This document shows positions 8,223 to 17,035 of a stretch of DNA of 64,000 bases, one piece after another (within the stretch, counting starts at the first letter, position 1; the number at the start of each line of letters is the position of its first letter). The position numbers and the translations under genes are program-made. Source of the stretch: Streptomyces sp. NBC_01497 (GTDB lineage Bacteria; Actinomycetota; Actinomycetes; Streptomycetales; Streptomycetaceae); contig NZ_CP109427.1 of the NCBI RefSeq assembly GCF_036250695.1, positions 1,054,001-1,118,000 of the forward strand, read 5' to 3'. Below the pieces are notes generated by a model that searched no databases, had not been told where the DNA came from, and saw only the letters and a program-made list of their open reading frames with translations.

Positions 8223-9431
8223 TCACCGATCATTAACCAGGTCCCTATCCCCCCTGCTCTCCCCGGCGGCCTCGGCACCCCGGGGACGACGCCAAGGCTG
8301 CCTGATCGAACCGGACACCACCCGCCACCACGCCTCCACCGGCAACTCACCCGCAGGCTCGAACGGCTCCCCCGGCCGCGGGAGCGCCACCGCCTGACCG
8401 GCCTCCTCCGCCTCGTACTTCGTCCACTCCCCCGGCTCCGCCCACGCATGCGGCGCCAGGTTGAACGTCCCCCAGTGGATCGGCATCATCACACCGGAAG
8501 GCGAGCCGCCCTGAAGGTCCAGGTGCGCGCGCATTCCCTCGGCCGGCGTCATGTGAATGTCTGGCCAGTGCTCCGAGTAGGCGCCGATCTGGATCATCGT
8601 CAGGTCGAACGGGCCCTGGGCCGCCCCGATGTCCCGGAAACCGGCGAAGTAGCCCGTGTCACCGCTGTGGTAGATCCGGTGTTCGCGGCCGACGACGGCC
8701 CAGGACGCCCACAGGGTGTGCTGCTGGTTGCGGATGCCCCGGCCGCAGAAGTGCCGGGCGGGGGTGGCGGTCAGCCGGACGCCCGCGACCTCGGTGGACT
8801 CGTGCCAGTCGAGTTCGCGCAGGCGGGAAGGGGCGACGCCCCAGCGCTCCAGGTGGGCCCCGACGCCGAGCGGTACCGCGAAGACGGTGTCGGTGGTGGC
8901 GAGTGCCTTGATGGTGGGCATGTCCAGGTGGTCGTAGTGGTCGTGGGAGATCACCACGACGTCCACAGGACCCAGCGAGGCGAGCGGCACCGGGACGGGG
9001 TGCAGGCGCTTGGGCCCGACGAACGTGAAGGGAGAGCAGCGCTCACCCCAGACCGGGTCGAACAGCACGCGAGCGCCGTCGATCTCCGCGAGCACGCTGG
9101 AGTGTCCCATCCAGGTCACCCGCAGTCCGCCGGCCGGGGGCCGCGCGATGTCGGCAAGCGTGGTGGGGTGAACGGGTACCGTGCCGGTGGGGGCGCGCCG
9201 CGCACGCGCCTCCTTCTCGAAGTAGACCTTCGCGAGGTCGAGCGGCGAGCCCGAGGGTCTGGTCCGCGCCGTGCCGTCCGGGTTCTTGAATGTGCCGTCG
9301 ACGAAGTGCGGCGAGCGGTGGATGCGCGCGAGGCGCTCCCCCGTCGCGTCGGCGCCGAAGGCTTCGGGCCTGCTCGCGCGCAGCCGCGAGCGAACGGATC
9401 GAGATGATGGGGACGAGCCGGTGCCTGGCAC
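8223..9431 (-). CDS. MBL-fold metallo-hydrolase
   Basis: A 402-residue protein from the GTG at 9431, which follows GGAGG with 4 nt between; the longer frame to 9626 lacks such a site. Metallo-beta-lactamase metal motifs are present: SHDHYDHLD (HxHxDH, around residue 160), PARHFCGRG, HSGDTGYF and a C-terminal PIHWGTFNL. This arrangement, with the leading LRVTWMGHSSVLAEIDGARVLFDPVWG, fits the UlaG/NAPE-PLD-like group, which cleaves phosphodiester or lactone bonds. No signal peptide is seen, so it is probably cytoplasmic. Substrate is unknown; it stands alone, divergent from the PfkB kinase. Confidence 0.88.
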   Translation of the reverse strand: MPGTGSSPSSRSVRSRLRASRPEAFGADATGERLARIHRSPHFVDGTFKNPDGTARTRPSGSPLDLAKVYFEKEARARRAPTGTVPVHPTTLADIARPPAGGLRVTWMGHSSVLAEIDGARVLFDPVWGERCSPFTFVGPKRLHPVPVPLASLGPVDVVVISHDHYDHLDMPTIKALATTDTVFAVPLGVGAHLERWGVAPSRLRELDWHESTEVAGVRLTATPARHFCGRGIRNQQHTLWASWAVVGREHRIYHSGDTGYFAGFRDIGAAQGPFDLTMIQIGAYSEHWPDIHMTPAEGMRAHLDLQGGSPSGVMMPIHWGTFNLAPHAWAEPGEWTKYEAEEAGQAVALPRPGEPFEPAGELPVEAWWRVVSGSIRQPWRRPRGAEAAGESRGDRDLVNDR

Positions 9432-9786
9432 GACACCTCCTGGATATCCGGAGTTTTCCACAGCACCAGAACGTATCCGGAACCCCGAGGATTCCCACAT
9501 TCCCGGCCGTGTCCCCTCGGACGCGGGCTCCCTCTCCCGGGGGTCTGTGGTGCTGCCCGTTCCGTGGCAGCCGTACGCCGTGCCGGACGCCGCCACTCCC
9601 CTCTCCGACCCGCCCGCCCTGCCCACCGGGCACCGGCCACCGGACGCCGGGAGTCCGGATGAGGTCCGGCGGGGTCCGATGAGTAGGGTGTCGGGATTCG
9701 CCGTTCAGATGACGTCGTCTGCGGGTTCACTGCGGCACGTCACCATGCGGGGACGGCGGGGGGACCACCGACGCGAGAGGCACACT
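9432..9786. promoter_or_regulatory. Divergent intergenic region with TATCCGGA repeats
   Basis: A 355-bp gap between the hydrolase and the sugar-kinase gene. TATCCGGA occurs twice in direct orientation (9445-9452 and 9474-9481), 29 bp apart, just upstream of the hydrolase GTG, and may be a regulator site. The rest shows no gene. Confidence 0.3.
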
Positions 9787-10713
9787 GTGACGGACCAGCG
9801 GAGCGACGACGGACCGGGCCGGACGGCCCACGACGTGCTGGTCGTCGGAGGCAGCGGCGTGGACACCGTGGTCCGGGTCGACTCGCTGCCCGTGCCGCTC
9901 GCCGACACGGTCGACGTGAGCGCGATACGTGAGTGGCCCGGGCACACCGGCGGGAATGTGGCGCTCGGCTGCCGGGCGCTCGGACTCGGCGTGAAGTTCC
10001 TCGACTTCGTCGGTGACGACTGGACCGGGGCGCAGGTGCGCGCCCGGCTCGCCGAGGGCGACGTGGACTTCGAGGCCCTGACCTCCCCGTCGGGGACCCG
10101 GCGGGCCGTGAGCCTGGTGGAGCGCACGGGGCGGCGGATGTCCTTCCAGGACGCGCGTGAGCCGGCGGGCCTGAAGATGCCGCGCGCGTTCTACCTGCCG
10201 CACCTGCGCGCGGCCCGCCATGTGCACCTTTCCGTCGTGGACTTCGCACGGCACCTCTTCGACGACATCGTGGAAGCGGGCGTGCCGGTCTCCACCGACC
10301 TGCAGGACTGGGACGGACTCTCCGGGCACCAGCGGGAGTTCGCGCTCCGGGCGGACCTGGTGTTCCTGAGCGCGACCGGGGCGGGCGGCCGGATCGCCGC
10401 CGTCATGAAGGAGATCCTGCGCGAGGGGCGCGCCGAGGTCGTCGTGGCGACCGCGGGCGCCGGCGGTTCGTACCTGATGACACGGGCGGCGCCGTCGCCC
10501 CGCCCGATCGCCGCGACGGTGCCGCCCGCGCCGGTCGTGGACTCCAACGGCGCGGGAGACGCGTACGTCTGCGGATTCCTCTACGGCCGGCTGACGGGCC
10601 GCGGCCTGGAGGAGTGCGCGGAGCTCGGCGCCAGAGCGGGCGCCTTCGCCTGCACGGGCCAGGGTCCGGCCGCCCTGATCGGCCGCGACGAACTGCTGAA
10701 GCACGCCGGCTGA
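9787..10713 (+). CDS. PfkB-family carbohydrate kinase
   Basis: A 308-residue cytosolic sugar or nucleoside kinase of the ribokinase fold. The N-terminal motif GHTGGNVALGCRALG matches the first PfkB signature (substrate Gly-Gly region). The C-terminal DSNGAGDAYVCGFLYG contains the GAGD anion hole with the catalytic Asp at about residue 258. The GTG at 9787 follows GAGAGG; the frame is open further upstream but codes for implausible sequence there. No sugar transporter or pathway gene is adjacent, so the substrate cannot be assigned. Confidence 0.88.
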   Translation: MTDQRSDDGPGRTAHDVLVVGGSGVDTVVRVDSLPVPLADTVDVSAIREWPGHTGGNVALGCRALGLGVKFLDFVGDDWTGAQVRARLAEGDVDFEALTSPSGTRRAVSLVERTGRRMSFQDAREPAGLKMPRAFYLPHLRAARHVHLSVVDFARHLFDDIVEAGVPVSTDLQDWDGLSGHQREFALRADLVFLSATGAGGRIAAVMKEILREGRAEVVVATAGAGGSYLMTRAAPSPRPIAATVPPAPVVDSNGAGDAYVCGFLYGRLTGRGLEECAELGARAGAFACTGQGPAALIGRDELLKHAG

Positions 10714-10791
10714 CACCCGCCTTCCGGCGGACGCCGAGCCGGGCAACCCCCGGTACGGACCGCTGCCCTGGCCCCCGGCCGCGGGACCGCC

Positions 10792-10814
10792 GCCCCGGGC
10801 CCCCGAGCCGGGGC
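10792..10814. terminator. Hairpin in convergent gap after the PfkB kinase
   Basis: GCCCCGG (10792-10798) pairs with CCGGGGC (10808-10814) over a 9-nt loop, 79 nt after the kinase stop and facing the end of the DUF6745 gene. The stem is short for this GC content, so the call is tentative. The rest of the 232-bp gap is GC-rich and shows no gene. Confidence 0.35.
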
Positions 10815-10945
10815 CGACGCGCGGTCCGGCCACGCCGGCCGGCGCGGTCCTGGGGCACCGCTCGGTGAGGCGGCCCGCGACCGGCCGCCCGTACAGGAGC
10901 GCAACGCGTCCCGTGCCCGCTCCCCGGGTCTGGCCGCCGAGGCCG

Positions 10946-12271
10946 TCAGGTCTGCCGCACCGGCGCGTAGTCGTCCTCCTCCACCCCGAAGGTCCAGGCG
11001 ACGCCCGCTCTCGCCGTCCGGGTCCCCGGCGGCACGCGCAACCAGTACGTACGGCGCGTGCCGTCGGGCTCGGGGGTCGCGTTGACGACCTCGACCATCA
11101 CCACGTCCTCGTCGTCGGCCAGTCGGATGCGCCAGAGCCGGCCGGTTTCGTCGTCCTGCACCGAAGTGGCGCCGGACTCGTCCAGGTAGCGCTGGTAGCC
11201 GTAGTACTCCAGCATCACGCGGCGCAGTTCGGCGTTCCCCTCCGCGCGGATGCGCTGTGGTGAGAGAGAGGCCAACTCGGCGTGGAAGTCCGCCGGGACG
11301 GGCATGCCACGCCAGGCGTGCAGCGCGAAGCCGTCGGCGTAGGCGAGCGCGGGCCCGTCCCCGTTGTCGAGTCGGCCCGCCTCGTCACGATGGAGTTCCA
11401 CGGGCCGTTCGCACACGACGACTGCCCGCTCGTAGGGCCACCACCAGCCCGCGTGCCGCGCCACCGCGGCGAGTCCGGCGAGCCGCTCGGTGCGTCCGTC
11501 GAACGCGGCGAGCCAGGCCGCGTCGTGCTGCCCGAGCACGGCGTCGACCAGCAGGGCCCGCACCGCTGCGCCCTCGGCTCCCTCCGGGTCGGCCGCACAC
11601 GCGGACACCACGGCCGTGGTGATGCGGTCGGTGAGCAGGCGGTTGGGGCCCCACAGGGCGGCGCCCGTACGACTCCAGTGCGCGGCCCAGCCGGCGGGCC
11701 CCAACTCCTCGTACGCGGCGCGCCGCTCGTCCGCCCACGGCCGTGTGCGCACCGCGCCGCGGACGGACGCGCCGGGATCGGCCAGCGCCCGCACGGCTTC
11801 GACGCCCGCGCGGGGCGACGCGGCCCAGACGATGGTCTCCGGCTCCGGGATGCCCGCGAGCCGGTAGGCGTGGCGTATACCGCGCTCGGCCGCGGGCCGG
11901 TCGGCCGGTGCGGTGGACGCGCCGACCGCGCGCCACCGCCGCAACGGGTCCAGCCCGGCCTGCCCTTGCACGCCGGGATCCTGATCCGCGCCGCCCGCGG
12001 CCGCCCGGTCCGCCGGTCCCGCTCCGAGCTCGGCTTCCGCTGCCGCGTCGCCCGCCGCAACCGTTGCCCCCGGGTACGCCCCGGCGCCTCCCGGGACCCC
12101 ACCCCTCGTCCCGTCCCGCACCGCTTCCGTCCCCTGCGTCGTCACCCTCATCAGTGCATCCCCCGTCCCCGCACCGTCCGCTGTCCCCGCACCATCAGCC
12201 GTCCCCATGCCGCAATCCTCCATGCCCGCTGTCCCGCCACCCGTCGTGGTCATCCTCGCGCCCGCGCCCAC
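10946..12271 (-). CDS. DUF6745-like protein
   Basis: A 441-residue protein, soluble, function unknown. The first 90 residues are low-complexity Gly/Ala/Asp sequence including the repeat GTADGAGTADGAGTGD and are probably disordered. The rest is a conserved domain recognisable by HAGWWWPYERAVVVCERP, the Asp-rich ELHRDEAGRLDNGDGPALAYADGF and ALHAWRGMPVP, which I associate with DUF6745. The gene starts 3 nt after the stop of the 109-residue protein upstream (GTG 12271; ATG 12253 is possible), so the two are co-transcribed. It is divergent from the STM4015 operon. No enzymatic motif is evident. Confidence 0.72.
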   Translation of the reverse strand: MGAGARMTTTGGGTAGMEDCGMGTADGAGTADGAGTGDALMRVTTQGTEAVRDGTRGGVPGGAGAYPGATVAAGDAAAEAELGAGPADRAAAGGADQDPGVQGQAGLDPLRRWRAVGASTAPADRPAAERGIRHAYRLAGIPEPETIVWAASPRAGVEAVRALADPGASVRGAVRTRPWADERRAAYEELGPAGWAAHWSRTGAALWGPNRLLTDRITTAVVSACAADPEGAEGAAVRALLVDAVLGQHDAAWLAAFDGRTERLAGLAAVARHAGWWWPYERAVVVCERPVELHRDEAGRLDNGDGPALAYADGFALHAWRGMPVPADFHAELASLSPQRIRAEGNAELRRVMLEYYGYQRYLDESGATSVQDDETGRLWRIRLADDEDVVMVEVVNATPEPDGTRRTYWLRVPPGTRTARAGVAWTFGVEEDDYAPVRQT

Positions 12272-12274
12272 GTC

Positions 12275-12604
12275 TCAGTCCGCCACGATCCGCACCGACC
12301 CCGGCACGTACTCCCGCTGCCGCACCACCCGGAACCACCCCTGGGGCAGGGCGATCACCGCGTGCTCCTCGTGCACCACCCGCCCGCCGTCCGGGAGATG
12401 AAGGAACATCGGCGCCGCCGGATCGTCGTGCTCCCGCAGCAGGCGGCCGGGTCCCACCACCGCGTGCGCGTGCCCCGTCACCTCGCCGAGCGCCAGCACC
12501 AGTCGGCCGCGCCCGTCGCGCGCCTCGCCCGGCGCCTGCGCGAGGCGCCCGGGCACCGCCTCGGCCGCGACGGGCACGATCAGTACGTCTCCCTGCCGGA
12601 ACAT
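12275..12604 (-). CDS. Small His-motif protein paired with DUF6745 gene
   Basis: A 109-residue soluble protein from the ATG at 12604, preceded by GGGGAGAG. It starts FRQGDVLIVPV and carries GEVTGHAHAV, FLHLPDGGRVVHEEHAVIALP and RVVRQREYVP. The clustered histidines (HAHAV, HEEH) suggest a compact beta fold with a possible metal site. I recall similar small proteins next to DUF6745 genes in unrelated bacteria, which would make this a conserved pair; that is memory, not a search. Its stop is 3 nt before the DUF6745 start. Molecular function unknown. Confidence 0.7.
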   Translation of the reverse strand: MFRQGDVLIVPVAAEAVPGRLAQAPGEARDGRGRLVLALGEVTGHAHAVVGPGRLLREHDDPAAPMFLHLPDGGRVVHEEHAVIALPQGWFRVVRQREYVPGSVRIVAD

Positions 12605-12808
12605 GACTCTCCCCTCCACCGGGCCGCCGACCGCGCCCCGACCTGACGAAAACGCTAGGCGGAGGGTCTGACATCGATGCTGATTCCGAGGCTCCGGTGG
12701 CGGCCCGCCGGCCACGGGGCATCCCGGGCAGCGCTGTTGTCAGAGGCACTTGGTAGAACTGCTGCATCGCCGGCCGATCAGCGCCGCCCGCCCCCTGGAG
12801 CCATCGCC

Positions 12809-13750
12809 ATGTCCACGGACGCCCTTGAGGAATTCCACGGCCTGCCCACCTTCGACTTCCCCGAGGCCGGCGGCACGGGCGGGCTGCCTCCTGCCGCGTC
12901 CGTCGCCTGGCGGGTGCGTGTCGAGGCGTACGAGGCGGAGACCCCGTGGAAGAAGGAGTTCGCCCGGTTCGCGGCGGCGGTCGACCTCTCCCAGGTACGG
13001 GCGCTTGTGGTCGGGGCCTGGAGCGACCCTTACGACTCGGGCCCAGACGAGGTGATCGAGGCTCTCACCGAGGCGGGCGGCCGGATGACCGCGCTGCGCG
13101 CCCTCTTCCTCGGCGACATCGACGCCGATGAGTGCGAGATATCGTGGATCACCCAGACGCAGGTCTCTCCGCTGCTCGCGGTGTTCCCCCGCCTTGAGGC
13201 GTTCGGCGTACGGGGCGGTCAGGCGCTGGAGTTCGCGCCGGTCGAGCATGCGGGGCTCCGGGAGCTGATCGTCGAGACGGGCGGGCTCGACGCCTCGGTC
13301 GTACGGGGTATCGGTGCGAGCACCCTGCCGGCGCTGGAGCGGCTCGACCTGTGGCTGGGCGTCGACAACTACGGGGGTACGACCGAGATCGCCGACCTGG
13401 CACCTTTCCTGTCCGGCGACCGCTTCCCGGCGCTGCGCCATCTGGCCCTGCACAACAGCGAGCTGCAGGACGAGATCGCCGTCGCGTTCGCGTCCGCTCC
13501 CGTCGTGGCCCGGCTTGAGACGCTGGATCTGTCCATGGGAACGCTCGGGGACGTGGGTGCCGAGGCCCTTTTGTCCGGGCAGCCGCTGACGCACCTGAAG
13601 AAGCTCGACCTGTCGCACCACTACATCTCCCCGCCGCTCCGGGACCGTCTGGCGGCGGAACTCGGCGTGGCGGGCGTGGTCGTGGACCTCGACGACGACG
13701 GCGCCCAGGAGGACGACGAGGACTTCCGCTATGTCGCGGTGTCGGAATAG
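12809..13750 (+). CDS. STM4015-family leucine-rich protein
   Basis: A 313-residue soluble protein and first gene of the STM4015-4011 operon. After an N-terminal region with PWKKEFARFAAAVDLSQVRALVVG, it contains leucine-rich-repeat-like units: LPALERLDLWLGVDN, FPALRHLALHNSEL, VARLETLDLSMGTL, and LTHLKKLDLSHHYISPPLRDRL. The end is acidic (VVDLDDDGAQEDDEDF). Repeats of this kind usually bind protein or peptide partners, so it may present a substrate to the enzymes encoded downstream. The ATG at 12809 follows GGAG by 9 nt. The family name comes from the Salmonella locus; I know of no assigned function. Confidence 0.82.
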   Translation: MSTDALEEFHGLPTFDFPEAGGTGGLPPAASVAWRVRVEAYEAETPWKKEFARFAAAVDLSQVRALVVGAWSDPYDSGPDEVIEALTEAGGRMTALRALFLGDIDADECEISWITQTQVSPLLAVFPRLEAFGVRGGQALEFAPVEHAGLRELIVETGGLDASVVRGIGASTLPALERLDLWLGVDNYGGTTEIADLAPFLSGDRFPALRHLALHNSELQDEIAVAFASAPVVARLETLDLSMGTLGDVGAEALLSGQPLTHLKKLDLSHHYISPPLRDRLAAELGVAGVVVDLDDDGAQEDDEDFRYVAVSE

Positions 13751-13759
13751 CGGGCCGTC

Positions 13760-14869
13760 ATGACGTTGATCGTGGTGGGGATTCCCGGCAGCCGCCGGGT
13801 GACGCTGTTCCGGGCGGCCGTGGGCGCCGCAGGGCTGCCGTCCGCCCGCGTGGTGCCGTGGGCGGACATCCTGCGCGGCGGCGCGCCGGGGTTCACCGGT
13901 GCCGACACCGTCCGTGTCGAGTCACCCGGTGAGGACGCCGAGGTCGACGCCCTGCTGCGCAACGGGCGGGAGCCCGTGCGCGTCGAGGGCAGCGCGCGCT
14001 GGTACGCGGGACTGACGGCGGCCGCACGAAGGCTCGGACGGGCCGCGGCGGACGTCGGCGCGGTGCTCCTGGACGACGCCGAGGAACTGGCCGTGCTGTT
14101 CGACAAGCGGCTGTGCCACGGCGTGCTCGCCGGGGCCGGCGTAGCGGTGCCGGCGTCACCGACCTCCGGCCCGGCGGCGCCCGCCGTGGCGGGCTGGGAG
14201 GACGTGCGGTCGTTGATGGCGGGGGCGGGTCTGCGCCGGGCGTTCGTGAAGCTCGCCCACGGCTCCTCCGCGTCGGGGGTGCTGGCCGTGGAGACACCCG
14301 GCCGGGGCCGGGTCCGGGCGATCACCTCGGTCGAACGCGACGCGTCGGGACGGCTGTTCAACTCGCTGCGGGTACGGAGCTACACGGCGGAGCGGGACGT
14401 CGCGGCGATCGTGGACGCGCTCGCGCCGGACGGCCTGCACATCGAGCGGTGGCTGCCGAAGGTGCGACTGGGCGGCCGCAACGCGGACCTGCGGGTGGTC
14501 GTGGTCGCGGGCCGGGCCACCCACGCCGTCGTGAGGACCAGCCGCTCCCCCATGACCAACCTGCACCTGGGCGGCAGGCGCGGCGACCTGGCGGGGGCGC
14601 GGGCCGCCGCCGAGGCGGCCGGCGGCAGCCTTGAGGACGCGCTCGACCTCTGCGAGCGCGCGGCGGCGGCTTTCCCCGGTACGCACTGCGTGGGGGTCGA
14701 TCTGCTCCCGCTGGCAGGCGGGCGCGGCTTCGCGATCGGCGAGGTCAACGCGTTCGGGGACCTGCTGCCGGGTCTGACCGGCCTGCCGGGCACACCGGCC
14801 GAGGGGCTCGACACCTACGGCGCCCAGCTCGCCGTCCGGCCGCTGCGGGGTGCGCGTGCCGGAATCTGA
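13760..14869 (+). CDS. STM4014-family ATP-grasp-like protein
   Basis: A 369-residue protein, 9 nt after STM4015. It has an ATP-grasp layout. The nucleotide-binding Lys is at about 164 in AFVKLAHGSSASGV. A RimK/GshB-like strand DLRVVVVAGRATHAVVR follows at about 245. Metal ligands are GVDLLP (Asp about 314) and GEVNAFGD (Glu about 328, Asn about 330). ATP-grasp enzymes ligate a carboxylate, via acyl phosphate, to an amine or thiol, so peptide-like ligation is the likely chemistry. The substrate is unknown. The stop overlaps the leader of the following hydrolase gene. Confidence 0.82.
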   Translation: MTLIVVGIPGSRRVTLFRAAVGAAGLPSARVVPWADILRGGAPGFTGADTVRVESPGEDAEVDALLRNGREPVRVEGSARWYAGLTAAARRLGRAAADVGAVLLDDAEELAVLFDKRLCHGVLAGAGVAVPASPTSGPAAPAVAGWEDVRSLMAGAGLRRAFVKLAHGSSASGVLAVETPGRGRVRAITSVERDASGRLFNSLRVRSYTAERDVAAIVDALAPDGLHIERWLPKVRLGGRNADLRVVVVAGRATHAVVRTSRSPMTNLHLGGRRGDLAGARAAAEAAGGSLEDALDLCERAAAAFPGTHCVGVDLLPLAGGRGFAIGEVNAFGDLLPGLTGLPGTPAEGLDTYGAQLAVRPLRGARAGI

Positions 14870-14876
14870 TGTGGAC

Positions 14877-15689
14877 ATGAACGCGGTGGTGGGGCGGGAC
14901 GACCTGCTGCTGGTCACCCTGGACACCCTGCGGTTCGACGTCGCCGACGACCTCGCTGCGGCGGGGCGCACCCCCGAGCTGGCCCGGCGGCTACCGGGCG
15001 GCAGGTGGGAGCGGCGGCACGCGCCCGGCAGCTTCACGTACGCCTCGCACCAGGCCATGTTCGCGGGGTTCCTGCCCACACCGGACCGTCAGGGCCCTCA
15101 CCCCCGGCTGTTCGCCGCGCGCTTTCCCGGCAGTGAGTCCACCGCGCGGGGCACGTACGTCTTCGAGGGGCCCGACCTGGTCTCCGGGCTCGCGGCCGCC
15201 GGCTACCGCACGGTGTGTCTGGGCGGGGTCGGGTTCTTCAACCGGCAGGGCCCGCTGGGTTCCGTGCTCCCCGGCCTGTTCCAGGAGGCCCACTGGGAGC
15301 CGGAGTTCGGGGTGGCCTCGCCCCGGTCCTTCGAGGCGCAGATCGACCGGGCGGAGCGCGTCGTGGCACAACTGCCGCCGGACCGGAGGCTGTTCCTGTT
15401 CGTCAACGTCTCGGCGCTGCACCAGCCCAACTGGTTCCACCTGGCGGGTGCCACCGCCGCGGCCGGCGACAGCAGGGCCAGCCACGCGGCGGCGCTGGAG
15501 TACGTCGACCGCCACATCGGGCGGCTGTTCGCCGCGATGAGCGCGCGGCGCCGCTGCTTCGCGATGGTCTGCTCGGACCACGGCACAGCGTACGGCGACG
15601 ACGGCTTCACCGGCCACCGCATCGGCCATCCGTCCGTGTGGACCGTGCCGTACGCCCATTTCTTCCTCGACCCCGGGACGGCTCCATGA
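14877..15689 (+). CDS. STM4013-family alkaline phosphatase-fold hydrolase
   Basis: A 270-residue protein of the alkaline phosphatase/sulfatase superfamily, shorter than true sulfatases. The N-terminal LLLVTLDTLRFDV (Asp16-Thr17) is the DTLR motif giving a metal ligand and nucleophile. The second metal region is MVCSDHGTAYGDDGFTGHRIGHPS near residue 232. No signal peptide is seen, so it should act in the cytoplasm on a phosphate or sulfate ester. ATG 14877 was chosen; in-frame GTG codons at 14850 and 14871 are alternatives that overlap the STM4014 stop. Its own stop overlaps the next ATG (ATGA). Confidence 0.8.
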   Translation: MNAVVGRDDLLLVTLDTLRFDVADDLAAAGRTPELARRLPGGRWERRHAPGSFTYASHQAMFAGFLPTPDRQGPHPRLFAARFPGSESTARGTYVFEGPDLVSGLAAAGYRTVCLGGVGFFNRQGPLGSVLPGLFQEAHWEPEFGVASPRSFEAQIDRAERVVAQLPPDRRLFLFVNVSALHQPNWFHLAGATAAAGDSRASHAAALEYVDRHIGRLFAAMSARRRCFAMVCSDHGTAYGDDGFTGHRIGHPSVWTVPYAHFFLDPGTAP

Positions 15690-17029
15690 ACGACGACGCG
15701 GCGATCCGCCCGTACCAGAACTACGTGTACGCGTATCCGCACAAGACGGCGTACGGCCCGCTCGAAGAGGCGCCGCCACTACGGGAGGTGTGGGCGGGTG
15801 AGCGGCGCGACGCGCTCTCGCTGTACCTGCACGTCCCGTTCTGCGAGGTGCGCTGCGGCTTCTGCAACCTGTTCACCCGGATCGGCGCGCCCGACGAGCT
15901 GACGTCGCGCTACCTGGACGCACTGGAGCGGCAGGCGATCGCCGTCCGCGAGGCGCTGGGTGACGAGGAGCCCCCGCGGTTCGCCGCCGCGGCCTTCGGC
16001 GGCGGCACGCCGACCTTCCTCAGCCCGGGTGAGCTGGAGCGGCTCTGCGACATAGCCGAGAAACGGGCGGGCGCCGACCTCACGGCCGTCCCCCTCTCGG
16101 TGGAGGCGTCACCGGCCACGGCGACGGCGGACCGGCTCGCCGTCCTCGCGGAGCGGGGCGCGACGCGCCTGAGCCTCGGCGTCCAGAGCTTCGTCGCGGC
16201 GGAGGCGCGCTCGGCGGTCAGGCCCCAGCACCGGGCCGATGTCGAGGCGGCACTCGGCCGGATTCGGGACGCGCGGATACCGGTGCTCAACATCGACCTG
16301 ATCTACGGCATCGACGGGCAGACCGAGGAGAGCTGGCGGTACTCACTTGAGGCGGCGCTCGCCTGGCGGCCCGAGGAGCTCTACCTCTATCCGCTGTACG
16401 TGCGCCCGAGGACCGGCCTCAGCCGCCGGGAGCGCACCAGTGAGCGCGCGTGGGACGAGCAGCGGCTGCGCCTGTACCGCTACGGTCGCGACCTGCTGCG
16501 CGCCGAGGGCTACGAGCAGGTGTCGATGCGGATGTTCCGGCGCCCGGGCGCCCCGGCCCAGGGTGCCGACGACCACGCCTGCCAGAGCGACGGGATGGTC
16601 GGCCTCGGCTGCGGCGCCCGCTCGTACACCTCGCGCCTGCACTACTCGTTCGACTACGCCGTCGACATGGGCGAGATCCGCACGATCATCGACCAGTACG
16701 TCGGAACCGACGACTTCGGCCGCGCCCACCACGGATTCCGCGTCGACCCGGGCGGCGACGAACCGCGCCGCCGTCACCTGCTCCAGTCGCTGCTCCAGGC
16801 CGCCGGTCTGGACCTCGGCGAGTACCGCGCCCGGTTCGGGGCGGCGCCGGGTGAGGACTTCCCCGCCGAGTTGCGGGACTTCGCGCGGCGCGGCTGGCTG
16901 GACGACGCGGCGGCCGGTGAGGGCCTGCTGCGCCTCTCGCCCGAGGGGCTCGCCCACTCGGACGCGCTCGGCCCGGCGCTGTTCTCCGCCGCCGTCAGGT
17001 CGTCGATGTCGGCGTACGAGCCGAGGTGA
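15686..17029 (+). CDS. STM4012-family radical SAM protein (HemN-like)
   Basis: A 447-residue radical SAM enzyme. VPFCEVRCGFCNLF holds the [4Fe-4S] cysteines 53, 57 and 60 (CxxxCxxC). AFGGGTPTFLSP and LSLGVQSF are SAM-binding strands shared with HemN/HemW proteins, and NIDLIYGIDGQTEESW is the HemN-type IDLIYG motif. It is not canonical HemN: it lies in an operon of unknown function and lacks other porphyrin genes. It would generate a 5'-deoxyadenosyl radical to modify a substrate made or bound by the neighbouring proteins. ATGA overlap with the hydrolase implies translational coupling. Confidence 0.85.
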   Translation: MNDDAAIRPYQNYVYAYPHKTAYGPLEEAPPLREVWAGERRDALSLYLHVPFCEVRCGFCNLFTRIGAPDELTSRYLDALERQAIAVREALGDEEPPRFAAAAFGGGTPTFLSPGELERLCDIAEKRAGADLTAVPLSVEASPATATADRLAVLAERGATRLSLGVQSFVAAEARSAVRPQHRADVEAALGRIRDARIPVLNIDLIYGIDGQTEESWRYSLEAALAWRPEELYLYPLYVRPRTGLSRRERTSERAWDEQRLRLYRYGRDLLRAEGYEQVSMRMFRRPGAPAQGADDHACQSDGMVGLGCGARSYTSRLHYSFDYAVDMGEIRTIIDQYVGTDDFGRAHHGFRVDPGGDEPRRRHLLQSLLQAAGLDLGEYRARFGAAPGEDFPAELRDFARRGWLDDAAAGEGLLRLSPEGLAHSDALGPALFSAAVRSSMSAYEPR

Positions 17030-17035
17030 CGTGAC

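Noticed and set aside
7916..8236. Small plus-strand gene after the IS
   Set aside because: 106 codons with Arg/Pro/His-rich composition and no homology recognised; no ribosome site.
11282..12646. 454-codon plus-strand open frame
   Set aside because: Antisense shadow of the DUF6745 pair.
12677..12808. 44-residue N-terminal extension of the STM4015 protein
   Set aside because: No ribosome site at 12677; the ATG at 12809 has GGAG and a better N-terminus.
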